Below are positions 7,075 to 15,906 of a DNA stretch of 64,000 nt, piece after piece. The notes below the pieces were generated by a model. It was not told the DNA's origin, did not search any database, and saw only the letters and a list, made by a program, of their open reading frames with translations. The number at the start of each line of letters is the position of its first letter. Positions within the stretch are counted from its first letter, which is position 1. The stretch covers positions 5,072,336 through 5,136,335 of the forward strand of contig NC_019695.1 in the NCBI RefSeq assembly GCF_000317125.1, written 5' to 3'. The DNA comes from Chroococcidiopsis thermalis PCC 7203 (GTDB taxonomy: Bacteria; Cyanobacteriota; Cyanobacteriia; Cyanobacteriales; Chroococcidiopsidaceae). The position numbers and the translations under genes are program-made.

Positions 7075-8250
7075 ATGTACAAAAAGCAAAAAGAACCTAA
7101 CTTAATAGGCGCTGGATGGCAACCCCTAAATAGAGACATCGACCTCAATTATCTTTGGGAAACTTGGTTGAATAATCCGTGGGAAGTATCTCATAAAGCT
7201 ATGAATGTAGTCAGCTATATTGCTGATGCACTCGGTCGAGAACACTATGCTTGGTGGGCAAATTTTTTAAACTTATTCTACGAAACTACGCGAGAAGAAA
7301 TTGATGAGTTCTGGAACTTCATCACGCCCGAACCACTTACGCCAGATAATCGATATAGAGATAGTTTATCAATTGAGACACCTGTTGTTAAGTCGGTGAC
7401 ACGCGATTTAATTCCGATTGAACAAGTTCTGTTAAAACTAGAAGAGATTACTATTTTTAGACTCTTAAGTTTTTTAGGTCGTCCAGATCTAATTACGCAG
7501 TACAGTACTGGAAAATATTTCTATTACCCACCAGAAAAATTTGTTGAATGGAATAAACTCAAAAGTATTGGTAGTATTTTTGCGTATTGGTCGGAACATG
7601 AAATTTGGCTGAGAATCGATCCACTTTATAGTATGGATCGCGATCGCCGTTATACTATAATGGCAAAGAAACTCGCACCATTGGTAAACAAAGTCACTTA
7701 CGATCTTGCCGTGATGTTAAGTGGCTACCAAAGTCGGATCGGACAAGTTCACAGTCAGTTTGCTATTAATTCTTTTCCGGCTGACGTACAAAGTTTTACT
7801 GATGCCGTTCAAGAGAAAGTTTTTACCCAAAACCAATTGGCTGTATTAGTGTATGGTAATCCTGGTACGGGAAAGACAGTTTGGGCGCAAGCCGTAGCAA
7901 AAGAAATTCTCGCCCCACTGGGATATATTATTTTTATCCTCGACCACGCGGCTGTAGAGAATTTTGTTCCGCCGAGTTATTTAGAACGAGTTTGCATTAT
8001 TATCAACGAGGCTGATAACTTAGCTCCCGATCGCTCTACAGAAATCGCACAATCAAATTATAAAACCGAGCGGATTCTCAGCTTACTCGATGGCACGTTA
8101 TATCAAAGTGTCATTGATGAATCGGGCATTCAGGAGCAACAAAAGTTAGTCGTGTTGATGACTTGCAATACGACAGAAAGATTAGACCCGGCGATGTTAC
8201 GCAAAGGAAGGATAGATTTGATGTGCGAGTTCGCGCACCAATTCGTGTAA
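7075..8250 (+). CDS. AAA-family ATPase with unusual Walker B
   Basis: This encodes a 391-residue protein. Residues 1-~245 are an unrecognised, aromatic-rich helical region. Walker A is GNPGTGKT (261-268). The Walker B position reads CIIINEAD (about 307-314), so the usual catalytic-metal Asp of hhhhDE is Asn. A sensor-1-like stretch (VVLMTCNTTERLDPAMLRKG) and arginine-finger-like RKGRID follow. The protein ends only about 12 residues later, so the usual C-terminal lid subdomain seems absent. The family remodels proteins or nucleic acids using ATP; here ATP binding is likely and hydrolysis doubtful. The gene follows the tRNA remnants and may belong to the same acquired segment. I saw no partner gene. 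Confidence 0.7.
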   Translation: MYKKQKEPNLIGAGWQPLNRDIDLNYLWETWLNNPWEVSHKAMNVVSYIADALGREHYAWWANFLNLFYETTREEIDEFWNFITPEPLTPDNRYRDSLSIETPVVKSVTRDLIPIEQVLLKLEEITIFRLLSFLGRPDLITQYSTGKYFYYPPEKFVEWNKLKSIGSIFAYWSEHEIWLRIDPLYSMDRDRRYTIMAKKLAPLVNKVTYDLAVMLSGYQSRIGQVHSQFAINSFPADVQSFTDAVQEKVFTQNQLAVLVYGNPGTGKTVWAQAVAKEILAPLGYIIFILDHAAVENFVPPSYLERVCIIINEADNLAPDRSTEIAQSNYKTERILSLLDGTLYQSVIDESGIQEQQKLVVLMTCNTTERLDPAMLRKGRIDLMCEFAHQFV

Positions 8251-8266
8251 TTCGATCGCATCGGAC

Positions 8267-8515
8267 TCAATTCTGCTGAGAATTGAGCCGCTTTGTTACC
8301 CAACTCGCCAACCCGCTAATAATCGTTCCAGCCATGAGAATACCGATCGCGGGAGTAAAAACAGGTTGCCACAGCTTATACCATAAGTCTAAACCCAAGG
8401 GTAAATGCAAGACGTGACCAGCAACTGCGATCGCCAGCCAGAAGAAAGCAAAGAGGACGAGAAAGAAATCTGCTACTAGGGCAAGATTTATCCATTTGAG
8501 AAATTGCTCTTTCAT
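8267..8515 (-). CDS. Small two-helix membrane protein
   Basis: This encodes an 82-residue hydrophobic protein with two predicted membrane helices (about residues 11-34 and 52-72) and a basic C-terminus (TKRLNSQQN). It converges with the AAA gene; a 9-bp hairpin (CTCAATTCT/AGAATTGAG, 8266-8287) covers its stop codon and could terminate either gene. It lies 7 nt after mtnP on the same strand, so the two are probably cotranscribed. I cannot assign a function. Confidence 0.6.
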   Translation of the reverse strand: MKEQFLKWINLALVADFFLVLFAFFWLAIAVAGHVLHLPLGLDLWYKLWQPVFTPAIGILMAGTIISGLASWVTKRLNSQQN

Positions 8516-8522
8516 ATCAATT

Positions 8523-9413
8523 TCATAGATATTTCTTCAACAACAGTCCCAACTTTTCTTGAGTTGCCACAGGCACTTTATTTAGGGGTGTAAGAATAGC
8601 ATACTTTAAAGCGGAGTGCGCTTCTGAGGCAGGAGGATTTTTACTCAAGCGCCGTACCGTTTCTTGAATTACCATTTGGGCATTCTTGGCATTACGTTGC
8701 AGGTTAGCAATTACCATCTCGACGGTAACGCTATCGTGGTCTGGATGCCAGCAGTCATAGTCTGTTACTAAGGCTAGGGTAGCGTAGGCAATTTCTGCTT
8801 CTCTGGCTAACTTTGCCTCTGGTAAGTTGGTCATACCGATAACCGTTGCACCCCAACTGCGGTAAAGGTGAGATTCTGCTTTGGTAGAAAAGGCTGGACC
8901 CTCCATGCAAACGTAAGTTCCGCCACGATGTAGGGTAACATCTGAGAGATTGAGACTGGCGATCGCCTCAGTTAAAATTCCCGCTAATCGATCGCATACC
9001 GGATCGGCGAAAGCAATATGGGCAACTATTCCCTCACCAAAAAAAGTCGAGATGCGATTTTTCGTGCGATCGATAAATTGATCGGGTACGACCATATCTA
9101 AAGGTTTCGCTTCCTCCTTCAAAGAACCAACAGCAGACGCAGAGATGATGTATTCTACGCCTAACTGTTTCATCGCGTAGATATTGGCACGAAAAGGTAA
9201 TTCTGAAGGTAAAAGCGTATGATTGCGACCGTGACGGGCGAGAAAGGCTACCCGCGTTCCTTCTATGGTTCCCACAATTAATGCATCTGAGGGCGCACCA
9301 AAAGGCGTATCAACTTGCACCTCTTCTACATCCTGAAGTGCTTCCATTTTGTAGAGTCCACTGCCTCCAATGATGCCAATTTTTGCCTCTGCCACGATTT
9401 TCGCTCCACGCAA
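8523..9413 (-). CDS. mtnP: S-methyl-5'-thioadenosine phosphorylase
   Basis: The 296-residue product cleaves methylthioadenosine with phosphate into adenine and 5-methylthioribose-1-phosphate, the first step of methionine salvage from polyamine synthesis by-product. Family marks are [10 protein letters not shown] at the N-terminus, [20 protein letters not shown] (phosphate site), [15 protein letters not shown] and [16 protein letters not shown], with the base-binding TDYDCW region. Length fits the family (about 290). The first ~10 residues ([10 protein letters not shown]) may be extra. It is an ordinary housekeeping gene; other salvage genes are not in the window. Confidence 0.95.
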   Translation of the reverse strand: MRGAKIVAEAKIGIIGGSGLYKMEALQDVEEVQVDTPFGAPSDALIVGTIEGTRVAFLARHGRNHTLLPSELPFRANIYAMKQLGVEYIISASAVGSLKEEAKPLDMVVPDQFIDRTKNRISTFFGEGIVAHIAFADPVCDRLAGILTEAIASLNLSDVTLHRGGTYVCMEGPAFSTKAESHLYRSWGATVIGMTNLPEAKLAREAEIAYATLALVTDYDCWHPDHDSVTVEMVIANLQRNAKNAQMVIQETVRRLSKNPPASEAHSALKYAILTPLNKVPVATQEKLGLLLKKYL

Positions 9414-9451
9414 TGCCGCAACGTCAGATTATTCTAAGGCAAATAAGCAAC

Positions 9452-9490
9452 AAAAAACCGCTTCAATCAATTTGCAAGATTGTCAAGCGG
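9452..9490 (-). terminator. Rho-independent terminator for the 9532 gene
   Basis: Read on the minus strand, CCGCTTGACAATC pairs with GATTG-AAGCGG and is followed by TTTTTTG. It lies ~40 nt after the stop at 9532 and before mtnP. Confidence 0.75.
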
Positions 9491-9531
9491 CTGACCTCTG
9501 GAGTATTTAGCTGTCTCCAATATTTGTAGGA

Positions 9532-9909
9532 TTAAATGATTCCCGGTCCTTTGTGGCGTTGGTCGCCTTCTTCAGTCAGCTTGCCTTGTTCGTCTTCATT
9601 CAGTTCTTCTAGTGTTTGCTGGCGTTCGGCTTCTTCCGCTTCAATCATGGCGGTGCGATCGCCTGGAGTTTCGTAATACATTTCGGGTTCAACTGCATAG
9701 TTATTGGCTAAACCCTCTTGGTCTACAGTAGCACCACCTGTAACATTAAGGCTTTCAGCACCCGCTTGTTCTTCAGCTGTTTCCCGATAATCTTCACCTT
9801 CACGATCCATACGAGCTGCTACCTCTGCTGGAATGATGCCCCGATCTGCTGTTGAGGTATCCATCTCGTCATTACGGGTAACTTTTTCTTTAGATCTTGC
9901 TTCACTCAT
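9532..9909 (-). CDS. Acidic hydrophilic conserved hypothetical
   Basis: This encodes a 125-residue protein. I chose the ATG at 9909 (MSEARSKEK) because GGGAGA lies 8 nt before it; a TTG five codons earlier overlaps that site. The composition is very rich in E, D and G, with no hydrophobic core obvious, so it is probably largely disordered. Recognisable stretches are RGIIPAEVAARMDREGEDYRE-type and MYYETPGDRTAMIEAEEAER-type segments. The look is that of stress-associated hydrophilic proteins common in cyanobacteria, but I cannot name a family firmly. It has its own terminator, so it is likely monocistronic. Confidence 0.6.
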   Translation of the reverse strand: MSEARSKEKVTRNDEMDTSTADRGIIPAEVAARMDREGEDYRETAEEQAGAESLNVTGGATVDQEGLANNYAVEPEMYYETPGDRTAMIEAEEAERQQTLEELNEDEQGKLTEEGDQRHKGPGII

Positions 9910-10222
9910 GAATTTTTCTCCCAATAGATTTGTTTATTGTTGGGATCGATGCTAAAACTTTCCTTTAGCTAGATGGATCTACCTTTTGGAGAGTTTGTGT
10001 CAAATATAAGAATTGAATATCTCTATCTCAAGATGTAATTTGAGTTACATTCCTCAGTAATCTTTAATAGCTCAAAAACTAAAAAATGCAATCTAGCTTA
10101 GCTATTTTATGAAGTCACGTCATAGTTTTTGACTGCTGACTCCTAATTTCTGACCTCTTGTTGTCATATTTGCATCATTTTTATACTGAAAACTAGAAGC
10201 AAAATATTGGAGGCAAACAACT
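9910..10222. other. Intergenic divergent region
   Basis: About 310 nt between two divergent genes, AT-rich. I see no gene here. The OB-fold gene has a GGAGG-type ribosome site close to its ATG (TTGGAGGCAAACAACT before 10223). Confidence 0.5.
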
Positions 10223-10654
10223 ATGAAGCATGGAGCATTCTTGAGTTTAGCCTTAACAGCAGTTATGGGCGCGATCGCCATTCCTATGTTGCCTAGCTTT
10301 GCCCAAGCGCAAAGTAGAACTAGAATTGGCGATCTACAACAACGTGCCAGAGGTACAGTCATTTCTGGCGAAGTCGTCAGCGTTGTTGGTAACGATTTCA
10401 CTCTTAGAGATGGTTCGGGAGAAATTATTGTCGATGCTGGTCCCCGTTGGTGGCGAGAAATTAATCTCAAACCAGGGGAAGAAGTCAGTGTAAGAGGCGA
10501 GATCGGCAAAAAAAGTGGCGAGTTTGATGCCTTTTCTATCACTCGTGCTAATGGTTCCACGATTGAAATTCGCCCTGCTGAGGGTCCGCCGCCTTGGGCA
10601 GGCAAGCCAAAGCCCGAACGTCTGCCTGCCGCTGCTCAGCCAGTAAAACCGTAA
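10223..10654 (+). CDS. Exported OB-fold protein (YgiW/YdeI-like)
   Basis: This encodes a 143-residue protein with a clear Sec signal peptide (KHGAFLSLALTAVMGAIAIP, cleavage after FAQA near residue 28). The rest (RGTVISGEVVSVVGNDFTLR, then GSGEIIVDAG, then LKPGEEVSVRGEIGK) is a five-strand OB fold of the bacterial periplasmic type, ending in a Pro/Lys-rich tail. Family members sit in the periplasm and some bind small ligands or aid stress tolerance. GGAGG precedes the ATG. A terminator follows at 10713. Confidence 0.75.
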   Translation: MKHGAFLSLALTAVMGAIAIPMLPSFAQAQSRTRIGDLQQRARGTVISGEVVSVVGNDFTLRDGSGEIIVDAGPRWWREINLKPGEEVSVRGEIGKKSGEFDAFSITRANGSTIEIRPAEGPPPWAGKPKPERLPAAAQPVKP

Positions 10655-10712
10655 AGTGGTACTGCTGTAAAACTAGAGCGATTGGCAGGAGAAATAAAAG
10701 AGCAAATAATAA

Positions 10713-10745
10713 GGGGTGCAGTTATAGTTTGCACCCCAGTTTTGA
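10713..10745 (+). terminator. Rho-independent terminator
   Basis: GGGGTGCA pairs with TGCACCCC across a 9-nt loop, followed by AGTTTTGAT. It lies 59 nt after the OB-fold gene. Confidence 0.7.
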
Positions 10746-10843
10746 TATAGAGTTTTAAATTTAGAATTGAACTGTTGTTATATAGCTTCAAGACTCTCAG
10801 GCTAGATTTCGGAAAATCTACTTTTGGTTGATGAGGTTTATTT

Positions 10844-11419
10844 GTGTTTATAGATTACATTACGTTAATGTTGATTAACATGGTCGCTGGGTTGTTTTTA
10901 CTGGCGTACTATGTCTATGCTGGCTTGGACGATCCCTACCAAAACAAATGGATTCCTGGGTTTGGAATTACGGGCGCGATCGCACTTACCACTGGATTGC
11001 ACATGACATTAACTTGGACTGTCAGAGGCAGTTTCAATATTGCATTTGGCGAAACTAGCGTTCTGTTTGGCATCCTGTTTATTGGTACGTCTATTAGTTT
11101 GGCAAAAGGCTGGGAGTTAATTACTCTAGCGATTTATGGTTTCTTTGCTGGGCTAGTCGCAATCGTAGTAGGCGTACGCCTGATAAATTTGGGATTGACG
11201 AAACAACCTATCCTCTCAGGCATCGGCTTCATTTTGACGGGATTAGCCGGAGTTTGTGCCGCGCCAACACTCTGGTACTTTAAAAATAATCGTTTGTGGC
11301 GCATCGTTGGAGCAGTCGGATTAATTGCCGCTGCATTAATTTGGGCGCTGACCGGATACATGGCTTATTGGAGTCACTTAGATAGCTTTCAGCAGTGGGT
11401 TCCAGCACCAATGCGGTAG
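10844..11419 (+). CDS. DUF981-like integral membrane protein
   Basis: This encodes a 191-residue polytopic protein with about six hydrophobic helices (residues ~5-27, 39-57, 68-88, 92-114, 121-142 and 150-172). The start FIDYITLMLINMVAGLFLLA and the loop DDPYQNKWIPGFG resemble the DUF981 family, a match made from memory. The start is GTG at 10844 with GAGG about 8 nt upstream. There are no catalytic motifs. The role is unknown; location is the inner or thylakoid membrane. Confidence 0.65.
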   Translation: MFIDYITLMLINMVAGLFLLAYYVYAGLDDPYQNKWIPGFGITGAIALTTGLHMTLTWTVRGSFNIAFGETSVLFGILFIGTSISLAKGWELITLAIYGFFAGLVAIVVGVRLINLGLTKQPILSGIGFILTGLAGVCAAPTLWYFKNNRLWRIVGAVGLIAAALIWALTGYMAYWSHLDSFQQWVPAPMR

Positions 11420-11452
11420 ACTGCGATCGCCATTGAGACAGACACGAATTTT

Positions 11453-11515
11453 GTACGGGCGGGTTTTTTCCAACAGCTTTGACTCTGATAGATATTTTAG
11501 ATAAACCCGCCCCTG
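11453..11515. repeat. Dispersed palindromic repeat, family A, copy 1
   Basis: The ends are GTACGGGCGGGTTT and AAACCCGCCCCTGC, imperfect inverted copies of each other. Related copies sit at 19938, 56353 and 58171. It lies between two convergent genes, where it could also act as a terminator hairpin. Confidence 0.8.
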
Positions 11516-11534
11516 CGCATACATAGCTGTTCTA

Positions 11535-12032
11535 TCAGCCAGAAATAAAGTTCATTGCCACACCATTCATGCAATAACGCTTGCCAGTCGGTTTGGGACC
11601 ATCCTCGAAGACATGACCCAAATGCCCGCCACAGCGACGACAATGGACTTCAACTCTGGTCATAAACAGTGACTTATCTACAGATGTCGCGATCGCACCT
11701 TCAATCGGAGTAAAAAAGCTGGGCCAGCCAGTACCGCTGTCGAATTTAGTCTGCGAGGTAAATAGCGGTAAGCCGCAACCAGCACAGACATATGTACCTT
11801 TGCCATATTGCTTATCTAAGGGACTAGTCCTTGCCCGTTCGGTTCCGTGTTGACGCAGGACGCGAAACTGTTCTGGTGTTAATGTTTTGCGCCACTCTGC
11901 CTCAGTTTTTTCGATCTCAAATTCATTATTTGCCGTTGCCATATCGTCCGATCTCCAAGGTAGATAACGCGATAACAGCGCCATGCCAACTACTGCTGCA
12001 CTAGCGTGTAAAAAATCTCGTTTTTTCATCAT
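11535..12032 (-). CDS. msrB: Peptide-methionine (R)-S-oxide reductase, exported form
   Basis: This 165-residue enzyme reduces methionine-R-sulfoxide in proteins. Two zinc-binding CxxC pairs (CAGC and CRRC) and the catalytic Cys in RYCMNGVAM are present, as is FDSGTGWPSF. The N-terminus (KKRDFLHASAAVVGMALLS) is a signal sequence with a KR pair, resembling a Tat signal or a lipid-free Sec signal, so the enzyme probably works in the periplasm or thylakoid lumen. It is a single gene convergent with the DUF981-like gene. Confidence 0.93.
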   Translation of the reverse strand: MMKKRDFLHASAAVVGMALLSRYLPWRSDDMATANNEFEIEKTEAEWRKTLTPEQFRVLRQHGTERARTSPLDKQYGKGTYVCAGCGLPLFTSQTKFDSGTGWPSFFTPIEGAIATSVDKSLFMTRVEVHCRRCGGHLGHVFEDGPKPTGKRYCMNGVAMNFISG

Positions 12033-12285
12033 TTATATATTCTGACCGATGATTTGTATAAGCGCGATCGCACCTCATACACGCTAAGCAAAAACTCTGA
12101 GTTCCGGCTGAGATGAAAATTAAAGCCAGCTAAAAATCATTGACTTCTGACTTCCTCCGATCGTTTATCTGTAGAATTGTTGTCAATAGTTCGCAATTAA
12201 AACTCAAATCCCGAACCATTAAGGCTGGGACTACGCATTCCTATCTTCTCTATTTGTTAATTCGTCATCGTCAGAGATCGAGCTT

Positions 12286-13083
12286 ATGAAAGGATTGTCA
12301 ACCAAAAATCTCTCTTTAGCTTACGACGGTACGCCGATTATCCATGACTTGAATTTGGCAATCCCGACAGGACAAATTACTGCTTTAGTTGGTGCAAATG
12401 GTTGTGGTAAATCGACGTTATTAAGGGGACTGGCAAGATTACTCAAACCTCGTGGTGGTGCGGTCTATCTCAATAGCACTTCGATTTTGCAGCTTTCTAC
12501 CAAAGAAGTCGCCCAACAGTTAGGAATTTTACCTCAAGCTCCAGTCGCACCAGAAGGGTTAACAGTACGGGATTTAGTAGCACAAGGGCGTTATCCCTAT
12601 CAAAACTGGTTGCAACAGTGGTCAGTACAAGATGAGAAGATCGTTCAACAGGCACTCTTGATTACAGATTTGCTAGAGCTAGCAGAGCGATCGCTAGACA
12701 CTTTATCAGGCGGACAACGACAGCGAGCTTGGATTGCAATGGCTTTGGCGCAAGACACGGAGATTTTACTTTTGGACGAACCGACGACTTTTCTCGATTT
12801 AACCCACCAGATAGAAGTTTTAGATTTGTTGTATGAGTTAAACCACCAGGGACGGACAATCGTGATGGTGTTGCATGACTTAAATCAGGCGTGCCGTTAT
12901 GCCGATTATTTAGTAGCTGTCAAAGATGGTCGAATTTTTGCCGCTGGATCGCCAAAGCTAGTGATGACTGAAGATACGATCCAAGAGGTTTTCGAGCTGG
13001 AGTGTCGTATTGTTGCCGATCCAGTTTTGGGAACACCAATGTGCGTACCAATAGGACGTAAGGGCAAGGGAAATAAATTATAA
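12286..13083 (+). CDS. ABC transporter ATPase, siderophore/heme type (FecE-like)
   Basis: This encodes a 265-residue ATPase with Walker [11 protein letters not shown]-loop ILPQAP, signature [10 protein letters not shown], Walker [14 protein letters not shown] and H-loop VLHDLNQA. The sequence around the helical domain ([17 protein letters not shown]) is that of FecE/FepC proteins, which power uptake of ferric siderophores, heme or cobalamin. No permease or binding protein is nearby. The next gene on the same strand, 15 nt downstream, is a glycosyltransferase, an unusual partner. The permease is presumably encoded elsewhere. Confidence 0.85.
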   Translation: MKGLSTKNLSLAYDGTPIIHDLNLAIPTGQITALVGANGCGKSTLLRGLARLLKPRGGAVYLNSTSILQLSTKEVAQQLGILPQAPVAPEGLTVRDLVAQGRYPYQNWLQQWSVQDEKIVQQALLITDLLELAERSLDTLSGGQRQRAWIAMALAQDTEILLLDEPTTFLDLTHQIEVLDLLYELNHQGRTIVMVLHDLNQACRYADYLVAVKDGRIFAAGSPKLVMTEDTIQEVFELECRIVADPVLGTPMCVPIGRKGKGNKL

Positions 13084-13098
13084 ATAAAATTGTTGCTA

Positions 13099-14352
13099 AT
13101 GACTACCATCGCTATTATTGCAGGTACATATCAACCCGATCGCTGTGGTACTGCCCACTATACTGCTTACTTGAGACAAGCACTGGCAAAACAGGGGGTG
13201 AATTCGATCGTACTCACAACTCAGGCTGCGGCAACAGCGATCGACGACCCTAATGTTAAGGGAGTCGTGACAGATTGGGGATTGTCTCAAATATTATCTC
13301 TAGTCCGTGCTGTCAAATCTACTGCTGCCGATCTGCTTCACATTCAACACGCAGCTGGGACGTACTGCTTTCAACGCCCGATTTTTCTCCTACCACCCCT
13401 ATTACGAATTTTTGGCTACCGAAAACCAATTGTCACCACCGTGCATGAGTATGGTTGGTGGGAATGGCAACCAAAAGGAATTCCACCTCAGTTTTTGGAA
13501 TGGCTGAAAATGTGGGGACAACAGCGGGGATGGTGGGATCGAGAAGATGGTTTTTTACTCACGGGAAGCGATGCCATTATTACGACTAACGCCGAGGCAG
13601 AAAGTGTCATCCTCAAACGAATGCCAAATTATACCGATCGCTTGCACCGAATTGCGATCGCCGCAAACATTACAGTAGTTCCGATCGATCGCCAACAGGC
13701 GCGACAGCAGCTACGACAGCAATTTGGTTGGTTGTCAGATAGTTTTGTAGTTGTCTTTTTTGGCTTTCTGCATCCTGTTAAAGGCATCGAGTATTTATTA
13801 TCGGCATTTAGGCAAGTTGTGACTCAACAGCCCCAGGCGCGATTGTTATTACTGGGAGGTGTAGAAAGTTTAGCTTTACAGGCAGAAGCAGCGAAATCTT
13901 ATTGGGATCGGCTGCAACTATTAGTCAAGGAACTCCATCTGAACGATCGCGTTTCCATGACGGGTTACGTAAGTGGTGAAACAGCTTCTCACTACCTCTC
14001 TGGAGCCGATCTGGGCGTGTTACCCTTCAATCATGGCGTGACGCTCAAAAGCGGCTCCTTACTGGCTTTAATGGCGCATGGTTTGCCTGTAATTGCTACT
14101 CGCAGCACTCCACCAGATCCCGATTTATTAGCTGAAAATCTGTTGAAACTCATACCAACTCGCAATGACACAGCACTAACCGAGGCTTTGCTCAAACTCA
14201 TTCCAGATCGAGCGAAATGCGATCGCCTCAGTGCTACAGCCAGTCAATTAAGCGATCGCTTTACTTGGTCTGCGATTGCCAAAGCACACGACAATATTTA
14301 TCAGCAATTACTAGCAACTAAAAACTCAAAATTTAAAGTAACCACAAGCTAA
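13099..14352 (+). CDS. GT-B (family 4-like) glycosyltransferase
   Basis: This encodes a 417-residue protein. I chose the ATG at 13099 over a TTG three codons earlier. The N-terminal domain (IAIIAGTYQPDRCGTAHYTA, then ADLLHIQHAAGTYCF and TTVHEYGWW) binds the acceptor. The C-terminal domain has FGFLHPVKGIEYLLSAF, the donor-site helix and LKSGSLLALMAHGLPVIATR, the E/G-rich nucleotide-sugar motif. It is cytosolic or peripheral at the membrane and probably makes an exopolysaccharide or glycolipid. It follows the ABC ATPase closely, so the two may be cotranscribed. The substrate cannot be told. Confidence 0.85.
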   Translation: MTTIAIIAGTYQPDRCGTAHYTAYLRQALAKQGVNSIVLTTQAAATAIDDPNVKGVVTDWGLSQILSLVRAVKSTAADLLHIQHAAGTYCFQRPIFLLPPLLRIFGYRKPIVTTVHEYGWWEWQPKGIPPQFLEWLKMWGQQRGWWDREDGFLLTGSDAIITTNAEAESVILKRMPNYTDRLHRIAIAANITVVPIDRQQARQQLRQQFGWLSDSFVVVFFGFLHPVKGIEYLLSAFRQVVTQQPQARLLLLGGVESLALQAEAAKSYWDRLQLLVKELHLNDRVSMTGYVSGETASHYLSGADLGVLPFNHGVTLKSGSLLALMAHGLPVIATRSTPPDPDLLAENLLKLIPTRNDTALTEALLKLIPDRAKCDRLSATASQLSDRFTWSAIAKAHDNIYQQLLATKNSKFKVTTS

Positions 14353-14415
14353 CCCTTTTGCGTCTTAGCGCCTTTGCGCGATCGCTTTTAACAACCTTTA
14401 ACTGACAACTGATAA

Positions 14416-15906
14416 TTAATGGCAACCAAAGTTATTTGTCACCAGAATAGTTCCCCAGCGAGTTTTCTGAAAAGTCTGAAATTCTGCTCGCCATCGTTTT
14501 TGTAACTCAATCGGAAAAACTTGTTCGCCCTTGCCTTCTAAAAAAATCGTGCAGGCTTCAGTTGCCATAGCTTGAAAATCTTGTTGACTAAACTTATTTG
14601 CAACATCTGGATTGGGAAAATCAATTCCTGGGGCGCGAAAATAGATTTCAATTGGAGTTCTGACCAGCTTTTTTCCTGCTTCAACAGCAAAGATAGGTTC
14701 CATAGTTAGGAGTGGTTCGGGCGTTTTGGTAAGTGCTACAACTGTCTGATAATAACTAGGATTACGATTATTTGTCCATTGCTCGTACAACGAGGGAAAT
14801 GTATTTGAAAATTGATATGAAAAAAGCAGGATATAAATAATTAACGAGATAAAATTTGCAGCGATCGCACTTAGAGGAAGACGTTGACAAAATTGGTAAA
14901 TTCCTATTCCTAACCCAAATATACCAAAAGCAAATGCTGGTGCAGCACCTGACATATAGTGAGGAAAGAAGTTTGAAGAAAGAAAGGTGCTAGTTACGAC
15001 TAAGCCAAGGAATGCTAAAGCGTAAAATCTTAATTTTCTTTGCCAAATAGCAGTATAGATTAGTCCGCCGCAACCAAGTAGATATAAATATATATCTTTT
15101 TTAGCTTGTAAAAGAACAAATAACCGCTCGAATCTCCCAGTTGCTTCGCGGTTTATTTGTCCGAATACAATTTGGTCAAGACTGCGAGGAACAAACACAA
15201 AATAGATAAATAAGATAAATATTGCTAGAACACCGAGTAAAAAATATTTTTTTAATTCTCGCGATCGCTGTACTCTTGACTCTTCAGAGTAGCTCATAGC
15301 CAAAGCCAGAAAAGAAAAATTTAATAAGTTAGGTAAAAATAGTAACACGGAAAAGCCAAATAAGAGAGCTTGTACTATTGGCTTCCATTTCCACTGCTTT
15401 TGACAGACCCCTAAATAAAAGAATACAATTAGAAAATTGTTTGCCATTTGTCTAATTGCTAGAAATCGAAAATCCTGAAACATCAGTTCGTGAAATGTCA
15501 GGTAAAATAAAATGGCAAGAATGGCGGCTGAAGAATTATCTCGTAACTTTTTACAAGTTAAATAAAAGGGAACGACGGCAAAGCAATTTAAAGCAAGAAA
15601 TAACAGCCGTACCCAATACATATTTCCGGTTAATTTCAAGACGATGCCACTGTATAGCGGTAACAGCGGCAGATGCCAAAGCGGAAAATCTTTGTGGGGG
15701 GCGAGTCCTTCCAACATCAATCGACCCGCTTCTGCATAAACTCCTTCGTCAGTAAATGGAAACGCTGCTAAATGTAAGTAACGGGCTTGTAGGTAGAAGA
15801 AAAAGCTGGCAATGCAAATTACTGGCAGAATATGATACCAGCCATAACTAGAGCTGCGATCGCGTAAATCTTCCTTATTTCTTCTAAACCTGAGATTTTG
15901 TGGCAA
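14416..15906 (-). CDS. Membrane glycosyltransferase, GT-C fold (family 39/ArnT-like)
   Basis: This encodes a 496-residue protein with about ten hydrophobic helices, starting after a basic 25-residue tail. The first external loop carries FPFTDEGVYAEAGRLMLEG; the Asp-Glu pair is the catalytic mark of the PMT/ArnT group, which moves sugars from polyprenyl phosphate. A soluble C-terminal part (about residues 400-496) follows. The start appears to be TTG at 15906 with no good ribosome site, so the true start may differ slightly. It converges with the GT-B gene. Substrate unknown. Confidence 0.8.
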   Translation of the reverse strand: MPQNLRFRRNKEDLRDRSSSYGWYHILPVICIASFFFYLQARYLHLAAFPFTDEGVYAEAGRLMLEGLAPHKDFPLWHLPLLPLYSGIVLKLTGNMYWVRLLFLALNCFAVVPFYLTCKKLRDNSSAAILAILFYLTFHELMFQDFRFLAIRQMANNFLIVFFYLGVCQKQWKWKPIVQALLFGFSVLLFLPNLLNFSFLALAMSYSEESRVQRSRELKKYFLLGVLAIFILFIYFVFVPRSLDQIVFGQINREATGRFERLFVLLQAKKDIYLYLLGCGGLIYTAIWQRKLRFYALAFLGLVVTSTFLSSNFFPHYMSGAAPAFAFGIFGLGIGIYQFCQRLPLSAIAANFISLIIYILLFSYQFSNTFPSLYEQWTNNRNPSYYQTVVALTKTPEPLLTMEPIFAVEAGKKLVRTPIEIYFRAPGIDFPNPDVANKFSQQDFQAMATEACTIFLEGKGEQVFPIELQKRWRAEFQTFQKTRWGTILVTNNFGCH

